Below, in pieces: positions 19,631 through 28,475 of a stretch of 64,000 bases of DNA. Each line of letters starts with the position of its first letter. The stretch's first letter is position 1. The stretch lies in the NCBI GenBank assembly GCA_963765625.1, contig CAVXXD010000010.1:124001-188000 (forward strand), in the 5' to 3' direction. The notes under the pieces are model-generated. The model was not told the origin of the DNA and did no database searches. It worked only from the letters and a program-made list of their open reading frames with translations. The translations under genes were made by a program, and so were the position numbers. Source of the DNA: CAVXXD01 sp963765625. Its GTDB lineage: Bacteria > Actinomycetota > Geothermincolia > Geothermincolales > Geothermincolaceae.

Positions 19631-20197
19631 CTATCGCCCCGGCTCGATCAGGCCGTAGTTGCCGTCCTTGCGCCGGTAGACCACGTTGGTCTGGTCGGTT
19701 TCGGCGTTGATGAAGACGAAGAAGTCGTGGTTGACCAGATCCATCTGCAAAGCGGCTTCCTCCGGGATCATCGGCTTCAAAGGAAAGCTCTTGGTTTTGA
19801 CTATCTTCGCCTCGATGGTATCTTCTTCCTCCACCTCTTCTTCCGGGAGCGGAGCGATCTTGGCGCTGTGGTTGTGGTTGTGCTTGCTGTTGTGGCTGCG
19901 GTCAATGCGCTTGGCATTGAGGCGCTTGACCTGGCGTTCCAGCTTTTCGTAGACTAAGTCGATGGACTGGTACATGTCGGTTGAGGACTCCTTGGCCCGG
20001 ATGACCGGCCCGTTGGTGAAGATGGTGACCTCAACGACCTGGGGATTATTGATCTTGGGGTTTTTTTCGACCGAGAGTTCGATCTCGGTCTTGAGGATCT
20101 TGTCCAGATAACGTCCGAGTTTCCCGATCTTCTCCTCCGCGTAACCGCGCAGGGAATCGGTGATCTCGATATTCTTCCCCTTGACGATTATATTCAT
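19631..20197 (-). CDS. hpf: Long-form ribosome hibernation promoting factor
   Basis: 188 residues: an N-terminal RaiA/YfiA domain (MNIIVKGKNIEITDSLRGYAEEK in two parts, about 1-100), a linker rich in His and Glu (NSKHNHNHS), then the C-terminal dimerisation domain (about 130-185, LVNHDFFVFINAETDQ and VVYRRKDGNYGLIEP). Long HPF joins two 70S ribosomes into inactive 100S dimers in stationary phase. GGAGG lies just before the ATG. Upstream on the same strand lie an intrinsic terminator and a structured RNA matching the genomic position of the raiA motif. Confidence 0.95.
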   Translation of the reverse strand: MNIIVKGKNIEITDSLRGYAEEKIGKLGRYLDKILKTEIELSVEKNPKINNPQVVEVTIFTNGPVIRAKESSTDMYQSIDLVYEKLERQVKRLNAKRIDRSHNSKHNHNHSAKIAPLPEEEVEEEDTIEAKIVKTKSFPLKPMIPEEAALQMDLVNHDFFVFINAETDQTNVVYRRKDGNYGLIEPGR

Positions 20198-20223
20198 ATC
20201 CTCCGCTCCTTTTCTCCTTATTG

Positions 20224-20259
20224 AAAAAGCCCACCGAAGTCCGTGCGGACGACCTGGGC
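20224..20259 (-). terminator. Intrinsic terminator just upstream of hpf
   Basis: Minus-strand stem GCCCA/TGGGC enclosing GTCCG-CA-CGGAC, followed by TTTTT, ending 27 nt before the hpf ATG. It could end the upstream RNA transcript, or act as an attenuator on a transcript beginning at a candidate extended -10 (TGTTAATAT, hexamer 20304-20309). Confidence 0.7.
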
Positions 20260-20380
20260 TGCCTCATCCGGCATCTTCTCTTGGCCGCGTGCACAACCGC
20301 GACATATTAACACAGCAACAGGCAAACATAAAACTCAATCTAGCCTATCACAATCTCTATAAAGCGCCAACCAATGAGAG

Positions 20381-20605
20381 ACTCCATGCCGGCTGACCTG
20401 GTCTTTGACCCCACACTCGCCTGCTGAACGGTCCGCAACGAGCTCTCAAAATTTTTGGTGAGAAACCCATCACTACTACGCTTCTCCGGCTTTTGGCCGG
20501 GCAGGACTTACCCCTAAGCCGCACCATGCTCACCAACCAAAAGTTGGCTTACGTGGGTCGTTTCGCCTGCGACTGGCATCGACTTTCAACCACAGACCCG
20601 GAATG
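20381..20605 (-). ncRNA. Structured noncoding RNA, probable raiA motif
   Basis: The 413-bp gap between comF and hpf has no ORF but shows conserved-looking structure on the minus strand. Hairpin A is CCAAC-UUUUG-GUUGG (20547 to 20533), hairpin B is CCGGC-CAAAA-GCCGG (20500 to 20486), and GGUC-AAA-GACC lies at 20410-20400. The loops of A and B are perfectly complementary, giving a possible five-base kissing interaction. The raiA RNA motif of Firmicutes and Actinobacteria is known to sit between comFC and raiA/hpf, exactly this context. The family assignment rests on synteny and structure; the ends are approximate. Confidence 0.6.
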
Positions 20606-20610
20606 AAGCC

Positions 20611-21403
20611 TCACCTTGATTCTACCGGACTTGCGGGAGTGTTAACAAGAAAGGCGGGCATGCGGTTCTTTTCAGAGGCGGGGGCCGGGGCGGGAGAGAG
20701 CAGGGGCAGGTCCCGGGCCAGCACGCATGCGACTACGCAGCCGGCCCCCGCCTGCTTGAGAGCGCGGGCGCATTCGGAGAGAGTGGTGCCGGTGGTGAAG
20801 ACGTCGTCCACCAGCAGGATGGAGCAGGGCACATCCGCGCCGGGGTTTGTCTCCAGGCAGCCCCGCAGGTTGGCACGGCGCTGCTCCATGGAGAGGCCAG
20901 CCTGGGGCGGTGAAGAACGGGGCCTGGCCAGGAGCGGCAGGCAGTCCAGGCCCAGGTGGCGAGCGAGTTCCTCCGCCAGTAGCCGGGACTGGTTGTAGCC
21001 CCGCTCGCGCTCCCGGCGCGGGTGCATGGGGACGAAGGTCACGGCCTGGGGAAAGGGGCCGGGGAGCGGGGTTGCCTTCAGGCGAGCGGAGAGCAGGGCG
21101 GCCAGGAGGGGCGCCAGGCGGCGGCCGTTGCGGTACTTGAAGCGGTGGATGACGGAGCGCATGGGGTCTCGGTAGAAGGACAGGGCGACGGTGGCATCAA
21201 GGTCCAGCCGGTAACGGCGGCATTCCCTGCAGCCGTCCACCTGGTGAAGGGTGGGGTTGGCGCAACGGCTGCAGACGGGGTCCGGGATGAGGGGAAGGGC
21301 GCGAAGGCACTCCCTGGCAGATGAGCTCACCTTCATATTTTCCACAGCCGGCACAGGCGGTGGGGAAGACCAGCTCCCTGATGTAGTGGGCGATATAATT
21401 CAT
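20611..21403 (-). CDS. comF: ComF family phosphoribosyltransferase-like protein (one frameshift)
   Basis: Starts MNYIAHYIRELVFP at ATG 21403 with zinc-finger cysteines (CAGCGKYEGELIC); an extra G near 21316 breaks the frame, and dropping it gives CQECLRALPLIPDPVCSRC. The C-terminal phosphoribosyltransferase motif ILLVDDVFTTGTT and the ERERGYNQ motif are intact. ComFC assists single-stranded DNA uptake in transformation; its reaction is unsettled. A canonical promoter 7 nt from the ATG suggests a leaderless transcript that continues into the raiA-type RNA and possibly hpf. Confidence 0.82.
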
Positions 21404-21410
21404 GTTATAT

Positions 21411-21439
21411 ATGTTATATATTATTATAGCTAATTGCAA
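21411..21439 (-). promoter_or_regulatory. Promoter of comF (leaderless)
   Basis: Minus strand TTGCAA (21434-21439), 17-bp spacer, TAACAT (21411-21416), then 7 nt to the ATG ending at 21401. The surrounding 40 bp is strikingly AT-rich. Transcription should begin at or next to the start codon. Confidence 0.65.
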
Positions 21440-21488
21440 CCCCATGTGGAGGGTGTGGAGGCTGGTGACAGGCACCTTGTGGAGGGGG

Positions 21489-22604
21489 CTACTCCCTGAT
21501 GGTTTCGTTGTCGTCGATGATGGAGCCGGGGATGAGGCGGACGCCGGGGTGAATGATGGTGCCCTGCCCGATGACGGTGCGGTGGCCGATGACCGTCCCG
21601 GCCAGCAGGGCCGACTTCTCGCCGATGCGGGCCTCGAAGCCCACGATGGAGTCGACCAGGTTGGCGTCCTTGCCGATGTAGCCGTTGCCCCACTTGATGC
21701 CCCGGTAGAGCAGGGCGCCCTCGTCGATGACGGTGTTATCGCCGATGATCAGCGGGCCGTAGAGCCGAGCCCGGGCGTGCACCCGGCAGTGGGCGCCGAT
21801 GCAGACCGGCCCTACGATGATGACGTCGTCCTCGATCTCGGTGTCTTCGCCAACCCAGATATCCTCGCCCAGGTGGACGCCGGGGATGTCCACGCGGACC
21901 TTGCCCTCCAGGGCGTCGAAGTTGCCGCGGCGGTACTCCTCGATGGAGCCGACGTCGTTCCAGTAGTCGTGGTGGCGGTATCCGTAGAAGGGCCTCCCCT
22001 CCTCCATCCAGCGGGGAAACAGCTGGGAGCCGAAGTCGTAGAAGCCGGCGGGGATCATCTCCAGCACCTCCGGCGAGAAAGCGTAGATGCCCGAGTTGGC
22101 CAGGTGGCTGCGGGCCGCCTCGCGGGAGGGCTTCTCCTGGAAACCGGTGATGAGCCCGTCGTCGCCGGTGATGACCACACCGTAGATGGAGGGGTCGTCC
22201 ACCGGGGTGAGCACCAGGGTGGCGATGCTCCTTTTGGATTTGTGGTAAGCCATCAGGGAGGTGAGGTCGAGGTCGGTCAGGGCGTCGCCGCTGATCACCA
22301 GGAAGTCGTCGCCGGCGAACTCGCGCTCCAGCTTCTTGACGCCCCCGGCCGTTCCCAGCAGTTCTTCTTCATAAGAAAAAGTGAGGTTGACACCCCAGCG
22401 GGAGCCGTCCCCGAAGTGCTCGCGCATGGCCTCGGGATAGTAGTGGATGTTGACGAAGAGGTCGCGGATGCCGTGCCTGGCCAGCAGGGCCAGGGTGTGC
22501 TCCATCACCGGCTTGTTGACGATGGGCACCATGGGCTTGGCGATCTCCTCGGTCAGGGGCTTGAGGCGGGTGCCCAGCCCGGCCGCCAGTATCATCGCCT
22601 TCAT
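21489..22604 (-). CDS. Sugar-1-phosphate nucleotidyltransferase with left-handed helix domain
   Basis: 371 residues. The N-terminal nucleotidyltransferase has MILAAGLGTRLKPLTEEIAKP, GTAGG and ISGDALTDLD (metal-binding Asp). The C-terminal third is a hexapeptide left-handed beta-helix (IGEDIWVG-like repeats such as IWVGEDTEIEDDVIIVGP). The layout matches GDP-mannose or glucose-1-phosphate pyrophosphorylases of the GMPP type. It would make an NDP-sugar for cell-surface glycans. It overlaps mtnA by ATGA. Paralogous to the enzyme at 37176-38292. Confidence 0.82.
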   Translation of the reverse strand: MKAMILAAGLGTRLKPLTEEIAKPMVPIVNKPVMEHTLALLARHGIRDLFVNIHYYPEAMREHFGDGSRWGVNLTFSYEEELLGTAGGVKKLEREFAGDDFLVISGDALTDLDLTSLMAYHKSKRSIATLVLTPVDDPSIYGVVITGDDGLITGFQEKPSREAARSHLANSGIYAFSPEVLEMIPAGFYDFGSQLFPRWMEEGRPFYGYRHHDYWNDVGSIEEYRRGNFDALEGKVRVDIPGVHLGEDIWVGEDTEIEDDVIIVGPVCIGAHCRVHARARLYGPLIIGDNTVIDEGALLYRGIKWGNGYIGKDANLVDSIVGFEARIGEKSALLAGTVIGHRTVIGQGTIIHPGVRLIPGSIIDDNETIRE

Positions 22605-23644
22605 CGCGCCGCACCCTCTTTCAAGAGCAAAGCCAGGGAATCGCGGTAGGGAGGCCGGGCCACGCCCGCCTCGGTGACGATGGCTGCGATAAGGGCTGCC
22701 GGCGTCACGTCGAAAGCGGGGTTGAAGACCGGGGCTTCCCGCGGGGTGAGCTGACGCTCGCCGCAGTAGCGGATCTCCTCCGCCTCCCGCTCCTCGATGG
22801 GGATGAGCTCTCCCGAAGCCATGGCCGGGTCAAGGGTGGAGAGGGGCGCGGCCACGTAGAAGGGAATGCCGTGATGGGCGGCCAGCACGGCCAGGGGGTA
22901 GGTGCCTATCTTGTTGGCGGTGTCGCCGTTGGCGGCGATGCGGTCGGCCCCGGTGATCACCGCGTCGGCCTCGCCCCGCGCCATCACCGTCCCGGCCATG
23001 TTGTCGCAGATGACCTTGAAGGGGATGCCCTCCCGCTCCATCTCCCAGGCGGTCAGGCGGGCCCCCTGCAAGAGGGGGCGGGTCTCGTCCACCCAGACCT
23101 GTTTGATCTTTCCGGCGGCATGGGCGGTTTTGATCACTCCCAGGGCGGTGCCGTAGGAGAGGGTGGCCAGGCCACCGGCGTTACAATGTGTAATAATTCT
23201 ACAGCCGGCCGGGAGGAGGGCGGCGCCCGCCTCCCCCATGCGCCGGTCCGCCTGGTCCTGCTCCGCCGCGATGGCTTCCGCCTCTTCGAGCAAGGCCCGC
23301 CAGAGATCGCGGGGACGGCCTTCGAAGGCCGTGACCACGGCGCGCACGCGCTCCAGGGCCCAGAAGAGGTTGACCGCGGTGGGGCGGGTAGAAGCAAAAA
23401 GATCGCAGGCCTCGAGTACTTTATCCCGGTTGCCGCCGTAGCGCCGGGCAGCCAGGACCGCGCCGTAAGCGGCGGCTATGCCGATGGCCGGGGCGCCCCG
23501 CACCTGCAGGGTACGGATGGCATGAGCCATCTGCTCTTCCGTCTCTATGGAAAGCAGGTATTCCGCGGCCGGCAGGCGGGTCTGGTCGAGGATGACGACC
23601 TTCTCGTCCTTCCAGACTACGGTGGCGAATCCGTCGCGGCTCAT
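22601..23644 (-). CDS. mtnA: S-methyl-5-thioribose-1-phosphate isomerase
   Basis: 347 residues. Catalytic Cys in THCNAGGLATLSYGTALG and catalytic Asp in ITGADRIAANGDTANKIGTY, with VRGAPAIG near residue 50, identify the MtnA aldose-ketose isomerase of methionine salvage. Such enzymes may also act on 5-deoxyribose 1-phosphate. It lies 21 nt after ahcY, so methylthioadenosine and S-adenosylhomocysteine recycling are probably co-expressed, alongside a nucleotidyltransferase that overlaps its stop. Confidence 0.93.
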   Translation of the reverse strand: MSRDGFATVVWKDEKVVILDQTRLPAAEYLLSIETEEQMAHAIRTLQVRGAPAIGIAAAYGAVLAARRYGGNRDKVLEACDLFASTRPTAVNLFWALERVRAVVTAFEGRPRDLWRALLEEAEAIAAEQDQADRRMGEAGAALLPAGCRIITHCNAGGLATLSYGTALGVIKTAHAAGKIKQVWVDETRPLLQGARLTAWEMEREGIPFKVICDNMAGTVMARGEADAVITGADRIAANGDTANKIGTYPLAVLAAHHGIPFYVAAPLSTLDPAMASGELIPIEEREAEEIRYCGERQLTPREAPVFNPAFDVTPAALIAAIVTEAGVARPPYRDSLALLLKEGAAR

Positions 23645-23665
23645 TTATTTAGCCAGCGCGGCCTT

Positions 23666-24922
23666 CTAGGTGCCCATCTCCCAGGAATGCAGGTACTTCT
23701 CCTGCTCCTTGGTGAGGGTCTCTATCTCCACGCCCATGCTCGCGAGTTTGAGGCGGGCGATCTCCCGGTCGATGTCTTCCGGCACGTCGTAGACGTTCTT
23801 CTGCAGGTCGGTGTGGTACTTACTGACGAACTCCACGCAGAGGGCCTGGTTGGCGAAGCTCATGTCCATGACCGAGGCGGGATGGCCTTCCGCCGCCGCC
23901 AGGTTGACCAGGCGCCCATCGGCCAGCAGGTAGATGCGCCGCCCGTCCTTCATGGTGTATTCCTCCACGTTGGTGCGGATCTCACGGCGCTTGACCGCCA
24001 GCTTCTGCAGGGCGGGGATGTCGATCTCCACGTTGAAGTGGCCGGAGTTGGCCAGGATAGACCCATCCTTCATCTGCTTGAAGTGCTCGGCCCGCATGAC
24101 GTGGATGTCGCCAGTGACGCTGATGAAAAGATCCCCGAAGGCCGTTGCGGCGGCCATGCTGGAGACGTTGAAGCCGTCCATGACCGCTTCCAGGGCACGC
24201 AGGGGATCGATCTCGATCACCGTGACGATGGCGCCCATGCCCCGGGCCCGGCTGGCCACGCCTCGGCCGCACCAGCCGTAGCCGCTCACTACCACCTGGC
24301 GGCCGGCCAGCAGCAGGTTGGTGGCGCGCAGGATGCCGTCCAGGGTGCTCTGGCCGGTGCCGTAGCGGTTGTCGAAAAAGTGCTTGGTCATGGCGTTGTT
24401 CACCGCGACGATGGGAAAGAGGAGCACGCCTTTTTCTTCCATGCTCTTGAGGCGGATGACCCCGGTGGTGGTCTCCTCGGTGCCGGCCAGTATCTCGGAC
24501 GCCTGGCTCTTGCGCTTGGAGTGGAGGACGCTGATGAGGTCGGCCCCGTCGTCCATGGTGACGCGGGGGTGGTGGTCCATGGCCGCTTCGATGTGCCGGT
24601 AGTAGGTTTTGTTGTCCTCGCCCTTGATGGCGAAGGTGCCTATTTTGTCGTGCTTGACCAGTGAGGCGGCCACGTCGTCCTGGGTGCTCAGGGGGTTGGA
24701 GGCGCACAGCACCACGCTGGCGCCGCCGGCCTTGAGGGTCTGCATGAGGTTGGCGGTCTCCGTGGTCACGTGCAGGCAGGCCGAGATGCGCAGGCCCTTC
24801 AGGGGCTTCTCGATCGCGAAGCGCTCGCGGATGGTCCGCAGTACCGGCATGTCCCTCTCGGCCCATTCGATGCGGCGCTTGCCTTCCGCGGCCAGGGCCA
24901 GGTCTTTGACGTCGTAATCCAT
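23666..24922 (-). CDS. ahcY: Adenosylhomocysteinase
   Basis: 418 residues. NAD-binding motif VVSGYGWCGRGVASRARGMG, substrate-binding CLHVTTETANL, and the catalytic block NNAMTKHFFDNRYGTGQS are present, with the C-terminal lid lacking the long insert of larger enzymes. It hydrolyses S-adenosylhomocysteine to adenosine and homocysteine, relieving product inhibition of methyltransferases, several of which are encoded downstream. AAGGAG precedes the ATG; a promoter lies at 24960-24987. No SAH riboswitch fold fits the short leader. Confidence 0.96.
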   Translation of the reverse strand: MDYDVKDLALAAEGKRRIEWAERDMPVLRTIRERFAIEKPLKGLRISACLHVTTETANLMQTLKAGGASVVLCASNPLSTQDDVAASLVKHDKIGTFAIKGEDNKTYYRHIEAAMDHHPRVTMDDGADLISVLHSKRKSQASEILAGTEETTTGVIRLKSMEEKGVLLFPIVAVNNAMTKHFFDNRYGTGQSTLDGILRATNLLLAGRQVVVSGYGWCGRGVASRARGMGAIVTVIEIDPLRALEAVMDGFNVSSMAAATAFGDLFISVTGDIHVMRAEHFKQMKDGSILANSGHFNVEIDIPALQKLAVKRREIRTNVEEYTMKDGRRIYLLADGRLVNLAAAEGHPASVMDMSFANQALCVEFVSKYHTDLQKNVYDVPEDIDREIARLKLASMGVEIETLTKEQEKYLHSWEMGT

Positions 24923-24959
24923 GGTCTACTCCTTGTTCTTCGGGTTGATTATCTAAGAA

Positions 24960-24987
24960 AGTATACCACTGCGCGGGCCGAGGCCAA
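24960..24987 (-). promoter_or_regulatory. Promoter of ahcY-mtnA operon
   Basis: Minus strand TTGGCC (24982-24987), 16-bp spacer, extended -10 TGG-TATACT (hexamer 24960-24965), about 37 nt before the ahcY ATG. This leader is long enough for the AAGGAG ribosome site, unlike the leaderless promoters elsewhere. Confidence 0.55.
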
Positions 24988-25072
24988 AGAATGAGCCGGA
25001 GAGATGATAGAATACCTGGAGCCGCCCGCGGAGCGGACGGCATGTCGAGAGTTCCAAAATCGAGGTTACCTT

Positions 25073-26194
25073 ATGAGCCATGTGAGGTCGTCGTGGCGCG
25101 AGGCTGCCGGAAGGGCGGCCGCCCGCCTGCAGGTCCCCGGGGTATCGGTTGCTTCCGGGCGCGATCTGGACATGGACGCGCTCAAAGGCCTGGCCATCCT
25201 GCTGGTGGTGCTGGGCCACGCCATCCTCACCTATTCCTTTCCCCACTCCTTCGCCTCCTTCTGGGGAGACCTCCACGACTCCCGGAGCTACGCGGCCGCC
25301 TTCATCTATCTCTTTCACATGCCGCTCTTCGCCCTGGTCAGCGGATTCGTCATCTTCGGAAAGAAGATCAGCGCCTGGGACAAGTTCCTGAGGTTGATCG
25401 TGCCCCTGTTGGCCTGGATAGCCGTCCACTTCTTTATTGACCGCTTCTACCTGCACGAGGCGGTGACGTTCCTGGGATCGTACCGGGAAGTGCTGGTCCA
25501 CCCCGAACAGAGACTGTGGTACCTCTCTTTCCTTTTCCTCTCCTACCTCTGCCTCATCCCGGTCATCCGCCTGGAGCGCTGGCGGGGGTACATGGGAGAG
25601 GTGTCCCTGGTGCTGACGTTCATCGCCTTCAACCTCATCCCCCTCAACGTGCTGGGCTTCAAGCAGCTGCGCAACTATTTCTTCTTCTTCGCCCTGGGAT
25701 ACCTGGCCGCCAAGCACAAGGGGCTGTTGGCGCGGATCAAACCATGGGCGGCCGACACCATGCTGGCCGCCGCGGCGGCGCTGTTCGTCCTCTTCTTCTT
25801 CCTCTTCTACGACGGCCTGCCCCACTTCTATCAGTTCACCAGCCCGGGCGACATCGCCTCGCACCCCGTCGACTTCCTGCAGCGCTACGGCATGGCGCTG
25901 CTGGGAATACTGGCGTCATACGGCCTGGTCAGATTGCTGGCGCGGTTCAGGCTGGAAAGGCCGCTCTGCTGGTTCGGCTTGATGACCATGGATATCTACG
26001 TGGCCCACGGCATTATGATGAGGGCTTCCGTGGGGACGGGCTGGGTGAGAATCGCGACCGCTTTCGCCTCGGGGGTCATCCTGTCGCTGGCCCTCTCCCT
26101 GCTGGTGCTGCGCCGCTCAAGGGTGCTTTCCGCCGTCTTCCTGGGCATGAAATGGAAGAGGCGCGCGACGGACGGGGCCGAATTGACTGCCTGA
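25073..26194 (+). CDS. Membrane acyltransferase 3 family protein
   Basis: 373 residues from ATG 25073 (GAGG 7 nt upstream; ATG 25004 has no usable site). About ten membrane segments with the family opening RDLDMDALKGLAILLVVLGHA, whose His is the proposed catalytic residue, and FIYLFHMPLFALVSGFVIF. Such enzymes O-acetylate or acylate surface sugars at the membrane. It is divergent from ahcY and leads into the polysaccharide region. GC-rich, unlike the island that starts right after it. Confidence 0.85.
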   Translation: MSHVRSSWREAAGRAAARLQVPGVSVASGRDLDMDALKGLAILLVVLGHAILTYSFPHSFASFWGDLHDSRSYAAAFIYLFHMPLFALVSGFVIFGKKISAWDKFLRLIVPLLAWIAVHFFIDRFYLHEAVTFLGSYREVLVHPEQRLWYLSFLFLSYLCLIPVIRLERWRGYMGEVSLVLTFIAFNLIPLNVLGFKQLRNYFFFFALGYLAAKHKGLLARIKPWAADTMLAAAAALFVLFFFLFYDGLPHFYQFTSPGDIASHPVDFLQRYGMALLGILASYGLVRLLARFRLERPLCWFGLMTMDIYVAHGIMMRASVGTGWVRIATAFASGVILSLALSLLVLRRSRVLSAVFLGMKWKRRATDGAELTA

Positions 26195-26205
26195 AGCTGA
26201 TTCGA

Positions 26206-27431
26206 TCACTTTCCTGCCATGGCCTCATTCAATATGCCCATTATCAAGAAAGCGACCTCCCTGTAGTCATATCTTTCCTCAACCATTCTCCTGGCGTTCC
26301 GGCCAAGCGCCGTCGAAGCCTCACCATCTTCGACGAGCTGCCTGATACTCTCCCCGAATTCTCCGGTCTCAGCAATCATCACTTGATTCCCGTTCTGCAG
26401 CTCCAGGCCCCTTGCCCCTTTTGCCGTCGTGACCACAGGAAGACCCAGCGACATATATTCAAGCATTTTATAATTCGTTCCGGACCCGGAGAACATCGGG
26501 TTTATCGCCAGGTCGCAAGCTCTCGCATACGCGTTCTTCTTCCCCTCGTCAAGCAGCCCCAGGTTCCTGACATTGGCTGGAAGCTTCCTCCTGTCCAGTT
26601 GCCCCCCCGCGATCCCGATGATGATGAACGTGTACTCCTTTAAGTCCGGGGCCAGCTCCCCGGCTATGTATCTGACGGCTTCGGCGTTGGGGGGTGGGCG
26701 CTCCCGACAAACAGCACCAGGGGGCCTTCGAGGCCCAGCTCTTTCTTTGCCTGGTCCCTCTCGGGCCGCGAAACGCAGGATATCCGTCGCGTGTCGACGC
26801 CATGCGGGACGACGAAGATCTTTTCTCCGGGGACTCCATAGGCGGCGGCCATTCGATCCTTGTCCTCCTGGCAGGTCGTGAAGATCAGGTCGCTCCTCGA
26901 ACAGGCCCGCCGCTCCATCTTCATCGTCTTGGAAAGAAAGGTATTCCTGAGAACGGAAGAAAGGAGTATCTCCTCTTTCAGGTCAATGCAGACGTCATGG
27001 GCATCATATATGACCAGTGGGGCCACGCCACGCAGGTCACCCAGCAGCGGGAACAAGCAGGGCCTTTCCAGCATTACGATATCCGCGCCGGCCAGCTCGG
27101 ACTTGACTAGTCTCCGCAACCGCAGGTCCAGTCTCCAGGTATAGCCATAGCCGATATCCGAGACCGGATCCCGGTCGAAACGGGACATCAGGAGCCAGGA
27201 AGCGACCTGCAGGGGGTTCTGCGGCACGTGAATCTCGTCGAATGTTCCGTCTGTGGGGCTGGTGAAAGTCCTTCTCCAGAAGAACTTGGAGGAAGAAAGC
27301 AGCTCGATATCCAGGTAGTCCGACAGGCCCTTCAGGATATTGAAGACCCTGATTTCTCCGCCTCTGCGGGGAGGATATATCGGATGATCGGACAAGACCG
27401 CCAGCTTCTTCCGCTTCATCTCCCAGCCCAC
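26206..27431 (-). CDS. Glycosyltransferase family 4-like (one frameshift)
   Basis: GT-B fold: N-terminal RRGGEIRVFNILKGL (PPRRGGE donor/acceptor loop), then IFVVPHGVDTRRI and VLFVGSAHPP. One C appears missing in a C6 run near 26691; adding it continues NAEAVRYIAGELAP, IIIGIAGGQLDRRKLP and the C-terminal donor site FSGSGTNYKMLEYMSLGLPVV. The start is uncertain (GTG 27431 or ATG 27419; neither has a good ribosome site). First gene of the lower-GC island, following the rhamnosyltransferase-like gene by 18 nt. The sugar is unknown. Confidence 0.78.
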
Positions 27432-27449
27432 ACTCTCATTTCCCGCCGG

Positions 27450-28340
27450 TCAAGAGTTATGACCGAGCAGTCTCTCTCCGAATATTTCCAGGGTTTTCTT
27501 TAAACCGAATTCCTTTACATAACTCGCGCTTAGCCCCAAGCTGTACCAGGTACTCTTTGCCAATCCCTTTATCATTATCGAGCGGTTCCATTCGATAGCG
27601 ACACTGAAATCGTCAAATTCATGCGTGCTACGAACGGCATTGAGCATATTCAGGCTGATCCTATTGGCCAGATTTGTGGGGTGGATCATTTCGATCCACA
27701 TCGGTGAGGGAGTCTCGATGATGGACATTTTTATTTCTTTGGGAAGAAAATCATGGGAATAGCTCAGAACTGTTTTCTGACCATCTTCGCCGGGGGACAA
27801 CAATGATATGAAATGGTTGTCGATGTAATGCAGGCGACATGCCGTCTTACTGACGACTGAATACTGAAGCCCGCTTGGGTATGAAATAAATCCGGAATCG
27901 GCTCGGGCTTCTGCAAACTCCTGTAGCGACCTTATGTAATCCTTATGCAGTACATCATCGTTATCTGTTCTCGACGTGAGGAACCAGTCGGCATCGTACC
28001 GCCGCAGATAATCACTGATGTATTCTTTTACACGCAATGATTCCTCGTCATCCAGGTACAGCGGAACGAAGTCTGGCATCTGCGAATGTAAGGCGGAAAT
28101 CCTGTCTTTGAACTGTTGGGGAGTGTCTTCGTGAAACAGCACCAGCCAGGTAAAATCCTTGATGGTCTGAGTAGAAACGGAAGGAAAAGTGAACCTCTCG
28201 AAAATATCGAATCTTCTTTCCAGGTAATCAATGTCCGCTCGTACGTCAACATTTTTCACAATGGGATTATTACACTGCCATTCTGGCCCGAGAGTAATGT
28301 TAAATCGGGTCAAAAGGAGATGTTTGCAGCCTGTTTTCAT
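27450..28340 (-). CDS. Putative rhamnosyltransferase (PF11316-like)
   Basis: 296 residues. The pattern LLTRFNI near the N-terminus, FPSVSTQTIKDFTWLVLFHEDTP and the metal-binding TSRTDNDDVLHKDYI match the putative rhamnosyl transferase family (GT-A fold). GGAGGG lies about 6 nt before the ATG. Base composition is markedly AT-rich compared with the flanks (about 45% GC by eye), a sign of transfer. A terminator-like hairpin lies in its leader. Confidence 0.62.
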   Translation of the reverse strand: MKTGCKHLLLTRFNITLGPEWQCNNPIVKNVDVRADIDYLERRFDIFERFTFPSVSTQTIKDFTWLVLFHEDTPQQFKDRISALHSQMPDFVPLYLDDEESLRVKEYISDYLRRYDADWFLTSRTDNDDVLHKDYIRSLQEFAEARADSGFISYPSGLQYSVVSKTACRLHYIDNHFISLLSPGEDGQKTVLSYSHDFLPKEIKMSIIETPSPMWIEMIHPTNLANRISLNMLNAVRSTHEFDDFSVAIEWNRSIMIKGLAKSTWYSLGLSASYVKEFGLKKTLEIFGERLLGHNS

Positions 28341-28363
28341 GACCAGCCCTCCGGGTGTTAAAA

Positions 28364-28393
28364 GAGGGATGAACTAACACGCAAACATCCCTC
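28364..28393 (-). terminator. Leader hairpin (possible attenuator) of the rhamnosyltransferase gene
   Basis: Perfect 8-bp inverted repeat GAGGGATG/CATCCCTC (28386-28393 and 28364-28371) with a 14-nt loop, followed on the minus strand by TTTTAA. A TATAAT on the minus strand (28414-28419) upstream could start a transcript that runs through it before the gene at 28340. Confidence 0.5.
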
Positions 28394-28438
28394 ACGGCTC
28401 TCCTCTTGTCGACATTATATCGTCAAGCGGGACCTGAA

Positions 28439-28468
28439 ATGACAGCAAGAACCACCAATCACTATAAT
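28439..28468 (+). promoter_or_regulatory. Promoter of the GT2 gene at 28476 (leaderless)
   Basis: ATGACA (28439-28444, 5 of 6 to consensus), 18-bp spacer, TATAAT (28463-28468), then 7 nt to the ATG. No ribosome site precedes the ATG, so a leaderless mRNA is expected. Confidence 0.75.
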
Positions 28469-28475
28469 TACCCCT

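Noticed and set aside
20381..20605. 6S RNA, tmRNA, SRP RNA or RNase P RNA in the comF-hpf gap
   Set aside because: None of the conserved signatures of those RNAs (tRNA-like ends, GGAAGCAGC-type SRP loop, RNase P core) could be found; position and hairpins favour the raiA class.
24923..24990. S-adenosylhomocysteine riboswitch upstream of ahcY
   Set aside because: The leader from the candidate promoter is only about 37 nt, too short for the fold, and no matching conserved core was seen.
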